Positions 61,410 through 64,000 of a stretch of DNA of 64,000 nt are shown here, piece after piece. Source of the DNA: Microbacterium hydrocarbonoxydans (GTDB lineage Bacteria > Actinomycetota > Actinomycetes > Actinomycetales > Microbacteriaceae); NCBI RefSeq assembly GCF_000956475.1, contig NZ_JYJB01000004.1:1-64000 (forward strand), in the 5' to 3' direction. The notes under the pieces are model-generated. The model was not told the origin of the DNA and made no database searches. It was given only the letters and a program-made list of their open reading frames with translations. Every line of letters starts with the position of its first letter. The first letter of the stretch is position 1. A program made the position numbers and the translations under genes.

Positions 61410-63044
61410 TCAGAACGGGGCGCGCACGCTGTCGACGAACGACTCGGCCGAATCGAACGGATCAGCCGTCTCCGGCGTGAACACGACGGTGTTCGGGATC
61501 GGGGGAGTGTCCACATAGGTCCTCCCTGTCGGGCTCGTCCATTCGATCAGGCCGTCAGTTCTATGCCGCACGTGCCAAGGAGAAGCATGTTTCAACGTGT
61601 GATGTCGACGGCAGAAAGCGCTCAGGTTGCCCTCGCTGGTCGCGCCGCCGGTCGAGGCCGCATCGTTGTGATCGAGGTCGCACTTGCGAGCAGGGAGTCC
61701 GCAGGTCGGGAACCGGCACCTCTGGTCGCGGGCGCGAAGATGACGCCTCAGCTGTTCCGGCGGTCGGTATCGGTCGGTGGCCAGAACCGTTCCGGTGACG
61801 GGATGAGTGAGAACGCGATCCCAGCCGGTGGCTCTGCCCGCGAGAAGGCGCGCCGTGCGGGAGTCGATCGGGACGACCCCATCGAGAAGGGCAGGCGGGA
61901 ACGCGCCGGGGGAGGGGCGTTTCGTCTCGCTGCGCTCGCTCAACGACCGATCTGGGGGTTCGCTCGACGACCGGTCTGGGGGTTCGCTCCACGACTGGTC
62001 TGCGGGTTCGCTCCACGACTGGTCTGCGGGTTCGCTCCACGACTGGTCTGCGGGTTCGCTCCACGACTGGTCTGCGGGTTCGCTCGACGAGCGGTCTCGG
62101 GGTTCGCTCGAGGAGCGGTCTCCGGGCTCGTTCAACGACCCGCCTGCGGGCTCGCCTGACCGAGCATCGGAGGAGCGAGCATCCGTTCTGAGGTCCTGGG
62201 CCATCAGGGTCGTCACAGGCACCGTGACTTCGATGCGCGCGCGGATCTCGCCCAGCAGCGCATCGGCGCTGTCGTGCCCGGCAGGGGCGCCGGTGAGCAC
62301 CAGATCGGCGAGCAGATCGGCGCGGATCTCGTCGACGGAACGAGTGTCGGGCGCGAACTCGGTGTCGGCGGCACGCGCCTCCTTCGCCGCCCTCAGATTG
62401 TCGGTGCGGATCTCGTGCGCCATCTGAGACAGCCGATCCATCATGGCGTGCACGAGCACCGCCGGCCCGTGCAGCGTGAGGTCAGCCATCGCATCTTCCT
62501 GATCGCGCACCCACACCCGCCGCCGCGACCGTGCCGTGCGGTGACGCTCGTCGACCGGGAGCTCGTGGAATCGCTCGGCGATGCGTCGCGCGAGAGGACG
62601 CAGCCGATTCGGAGACTCTGCCTCGGCGAGCGGCATCACGGCAGCGACGTACGCCTCGCGCAGAGCGGCATCCATCAGATGAGCCCCCGACTCGACGATC
62701 ACGTGCGCGTGCGCCGCCGTGATACGACCGGCACCCTGCGCCGCCCACACGGTCGGGAATCCGTCGACCAGCCACGATGCCTGAGCGATCCGCCGCGCCA
62801 TGGTGCGGTCGCTGACCCGCAGCCGCTGCCCGATCTCCGCAGCCACCACGCGCATCGTCATGTCGCCGTCGTCGCTGTGGTCGCCCTGTTTCGCGATGTC
62901 GATCGCCACCCGCCCGGCGAGGGCGAGCAGCCCGTCGCGGGCAGCCATCATGGCGTTCACCGTCGCATCGGCCGCGGCAAGAGACTCGAGCAGATCGGCG
63001 AGCGTCGCCATCTGCGAGTCGGTTGCGTCGATCATCGCGTCCAT
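61410..63044 (-). CDS. DUF222-HNH endonuclease-like protein
   Basis: A 544-aa member of the large actinobacterial family with an N-terminal DUF222 helical domain (about 1-280; DRTMARRIAQASWLVDGFPT, AAHAHVIVESGAHLM) and a C-terminal HNH nuclease. HNH residues are in CRFPTCGLPARKCDLDHND and EGNLSAFCRRHHTLKH, including the zinc cysteines. Between them (about 300-370) lies an octapeptide array of SEPADQSW-like units, encoded by the 24-bp repeat and ending in SLSERSETKRPSP. Its role is unknown; these genes are often multicopy. ATG 63044 follows TGTACT by 6 nt. Confidence 0.9.
   Translation of the reverse strand: MDAMIDATDSQMATLADLLESLAAADATVNAMMAARDGLLALAGRVAIDIAKQGDHSDDGDMTMRVVAAEIGQRLRVSDRTMARRIAQASWLVDGFPTVWAAQGAGRITAAHAHVIVESGAHLMDAALREAYVAAVMPLAEAESPNRLRPLARRIAERFHELPVDERHRTARSRRRVWVRDQEDAMADLTLHGPAVLVHAMMDRLSQMAHEIRTDNLRAAKEARAADTEFAPDTRSVDEIRADLLADLVLTGAPAGHDSADALLGEIRARIEVTVPVTTLMAQDLRTDARSSDARSGEPAGGSLNEPGDRSSSEPRDRSSSEPADQSWSEPADQSWSEPADQSWSEPADQSWSEPPDRSSSEPPDRSLSERSETKRPSPGAFPPALLDGVVPIDSRTARLLAGRATGWDRVLTHPVTGTVLATDRYRPPEQLRRHLRARDQRCRFPTCGLPARKCDLDHNDAASTGGATSEGNLSAFCRRHHTLKHASPWHVRHRTDGLIEWTSPTGRTYVDTPPIPNTVVFTPETADPFDSAESFVDSVRAPF
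61919..62160. repeat. Dispersed repeat copy plus 24-bp tandem array
   Basis: The repeat shared with 34,216 (61,919-61,948) runs into about nine 24-bp units of the form ggttcgctccacgactggtc, four of them nearly identical. All are in phase with the HNH reading frame. Confidence 0.85.
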
Positions 63045-63050
63045 GAATCC

Positions 63051-63056
63051 AGTACA
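63051..63056 (-). promoter_or_regulatory. Candidate -10 hexamer (HNH gene)
   Basis: TGTACT, then ggattc, then ATG 63044. It is one base from TANNNT, at the leaderless spacing of six. Confidence 0.4.
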
Positions 63057-63177
63057 CCAGGCACCACCGACATTCGAACGAAGATTCGACGCGCGGAAGC
63101 GGCGAGAAGGTCACGGAACGATAACGACATCGCGTAGGGTGGCCCGAGACCCCGTCACCACACGACAGGACCAGCGG

Positions 63178-63894
63178 ATGCTGCTGCACACCACCGACGT
63201 CGGACGCGGCGACAAGACCGCCCTCCTGCTGCACGGCCTGATGGGGTCCACGGAGAGCTGGTGGCGCGTCATCCCGCTACTGGTCGACCGCGGCTACCGC
63301 GTCCTCGCGATGGACCTTCCCGGCCACGGTCTCTCCCCGCGCGACCCTGATCTCACGGTCGCGAAGGCCGCAGCATCCGTCGCCGCCACGCTCCGGGAGA
63401 CGCATCCGCAGCGCCCGCTCCACGCGCTCGGCCATTCCTATGGCGCCACGGTGCTCGCTGCAGCCGCCATCGACGCCGACGTGACCGTCTACATCGACTC
63501 TGCGCTGTCATTCACCGGCGGCCACGATCGGGCGCAGTTCACCGCCCGCTACGAGAGCGATCGCCGGAATCGCCAGAGCACGGATTGGCTGCGGAGTACG
63601 AGGCCCTTCTATACGGCCAGGGATGCCGAGGTCGAGGCGCGCGCTGCGGCCCGCTTCGATCCGGCGACCAGCGCGTCGATCTCCTGCGGTGACGACGTCA
63701 CGCTGATGCCCGAGCGCGGGGCGGTCCTCGTGCACGCCGAACCGAGCAACTGGGTCACCGACGACGACAAGCGCCGCTTCGCCGCACACGGCGTCAGCGT
63801 GCGCGGCATCCGCTCGGCCGCCCACACCGTCTGGTACAGCCACTTCGACGAGTTCACGGCCGCCGTCCCTGAGGTGTTCGGCCAGTACTCTTGA
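63178..63894 (+). CDS. Alpha/beta hydrolase
   Basis: A 238-aa hydrolase of unknown substrate. ATG 63178 is chosen because AGGA lies 7 bases upstream; a GTG 39 bases earlier is possible. The oxyanion-hole segment is LLLHGLMGSTESWW, the nucleophile elbow ALGHSYGATVLAAA places Ser87, and the catalytic His lies in SAAHTVWYSHFDEF. VLAMDLPGHGLSPR is the typical second strand-loop. It is followed 6 bp later by the ABC-F gene. Confidence 0.87.
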   Translation: MLLHTTDVGRGDKTALLLHGLMGSTESWWRVIPLLVDRGYRVLAMDLPGHGLSPRDPDLTVAKAAASVAATLRETHPQRPLHALGHSYGATVLAAAAIDADVTVYIDSALSFTGGHDRAQFTARYESDRRNRQSTDWLRSTRPFYTARDAEVEARAAARFDPATSASISCGDDVTLMPERGAVLVHAEPSNWVTDDDKRRFAAHGVSVRGIRSAAHTVWYSHFDEFTAAVPEVFGQYS

Positions 63895-63900
63895 AGAGAC

Positions 63901-64000
63901 ATGGCACATCTTCTCGGGGCTGAAGCCCTCCACCTCGAATATCCGACCAGGGTCGTCTTCGACTCCGTGACCCTGGGGATCGAGGAGGGGGATCGGATCG
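63901..64000 (+). CDS. ABC-F family ATPase, N-terminal start (partial)
   Basis: The first 33 codons are present (MAHLLGAEALHLEYPTRVVF, then DSVTLGIEEGDRI) and run off the window. This is the usual start of soluble duplicated ATPases of the ABC-F group, which act on the ribosome, just before the Walker A loop. ABC-F genes often follow ispE in actinobacteria; here about 10 kb of other genes separate them. TACTCT lies 9 nt upstream. Confidence 0.8.
   Translation, partial: MAHLLGAEALHLEYPTRVVFDSVTLGIEEGDRI

Noticed and set aside
61919..62160. Possible CRISPR array
   Set aside because: The units are contiguous 24-mers without unique spacers, in phase with a protein-coding frame, and no cas genes are present.

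Overview
The window is high-GC DNA from an actinobacterium, most likely a Microbacteriaceae member close to Microbacterium. This is inferred from the GC content, the DUF6458, DUF4166 and DUF222-HNH families, the GguAB/ChvE-type sugar transporter, the pmt-rsmI-metG-tatD-rsmA-ispE block, and a marked leaderless-promoter habit. It splits cleanly into a prophage (1 to about 21,100) and host chromosome (about 21,100 to 64,000).

Prophage. Reading rightward are the tail end of an upstream gene, then a siphovirus head module: Mu gp29-like portal, ClpP-type protease with a nested scaffold, decoration protein, HK97-type capsid protein, an Ala/Lys-repeat protein and four connector/tail-completion proteins. 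The tail module follows: major tail protein with an Ig-like domain, two chaperone frames joined by a -1 frameshift signal, tape measure, distal tail protein, two minor tail proteins and a protein with an S74 self-cleaving chaperone. Next come an M23 endolysin with a probable internal start, membrane and collagen-like lysis-module proteins, and a large tail-fibre-like protein carrying a NodB polysaccharide-deacetylase domain. After a terminator, a leftward cassette holds an SRAP DNA-protein-crosslink protein and small proteins; a DUF3263 protein and a lipoprotein read rightward. The prophage ends in a leftover 3' end of the host class Ib ribonucleotide reductase gene nrdF, next to a strong hairpin. 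This indicates integration into nrdF. Integrase, terminase, repressor and the other att site lie outside the window to the left.

Host, 21-42 kb: a mixed, densely packed stretch. It holds an acyltransferase, pgi, small membrane proteins, a GNAT enzyme, aldo/keto reductases, an epimerase/DUF4166 pair, a NYN-OST-HTH protein, a Gfo/Idh oxidoreductase, metY, a ribokinase-family kinase, a quinone oxidoreductase, a very large HrpA helicase, a DUF418-like membrane protein, an FMN reductase and a thioredoxin-fold (DUF255) protein.

Host, 42-54 kb: a conserved actinobacterial block with pmt diverging from rsmI, then a methyltransferase, a YedY-like molybdoenzyme, metG, tatD, an opposing MFS transporter, rsmA, an aldo/keto reductase and ispE. 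The ABC-F protein that starts at 63,901 often follows ispE in related genomes, so 54.0-63.9 kb looks like extra cargo. That cargo is a LacI-controlled sugar ABC operon (mmsA-mmsB-chvE) with matching operators at the regulator and the operon, two secreted proteins, a DUF222-HNH endonuclease gene with a 24-bp repeat array, and an alpha/beta hydrolase.

Two signals cut across the genes. First, at least 19 start codons outside the phage late operon sit 6-7 nt behind a TANNNT hexamer, as expected for leaderless transcripts, while prophage late genes use Shine-Dalgarno sequences. Second, a dispersed repeat element appears at the hrpA 3' end, inside the HNH gene and, as a related sequence, inside hrpA.
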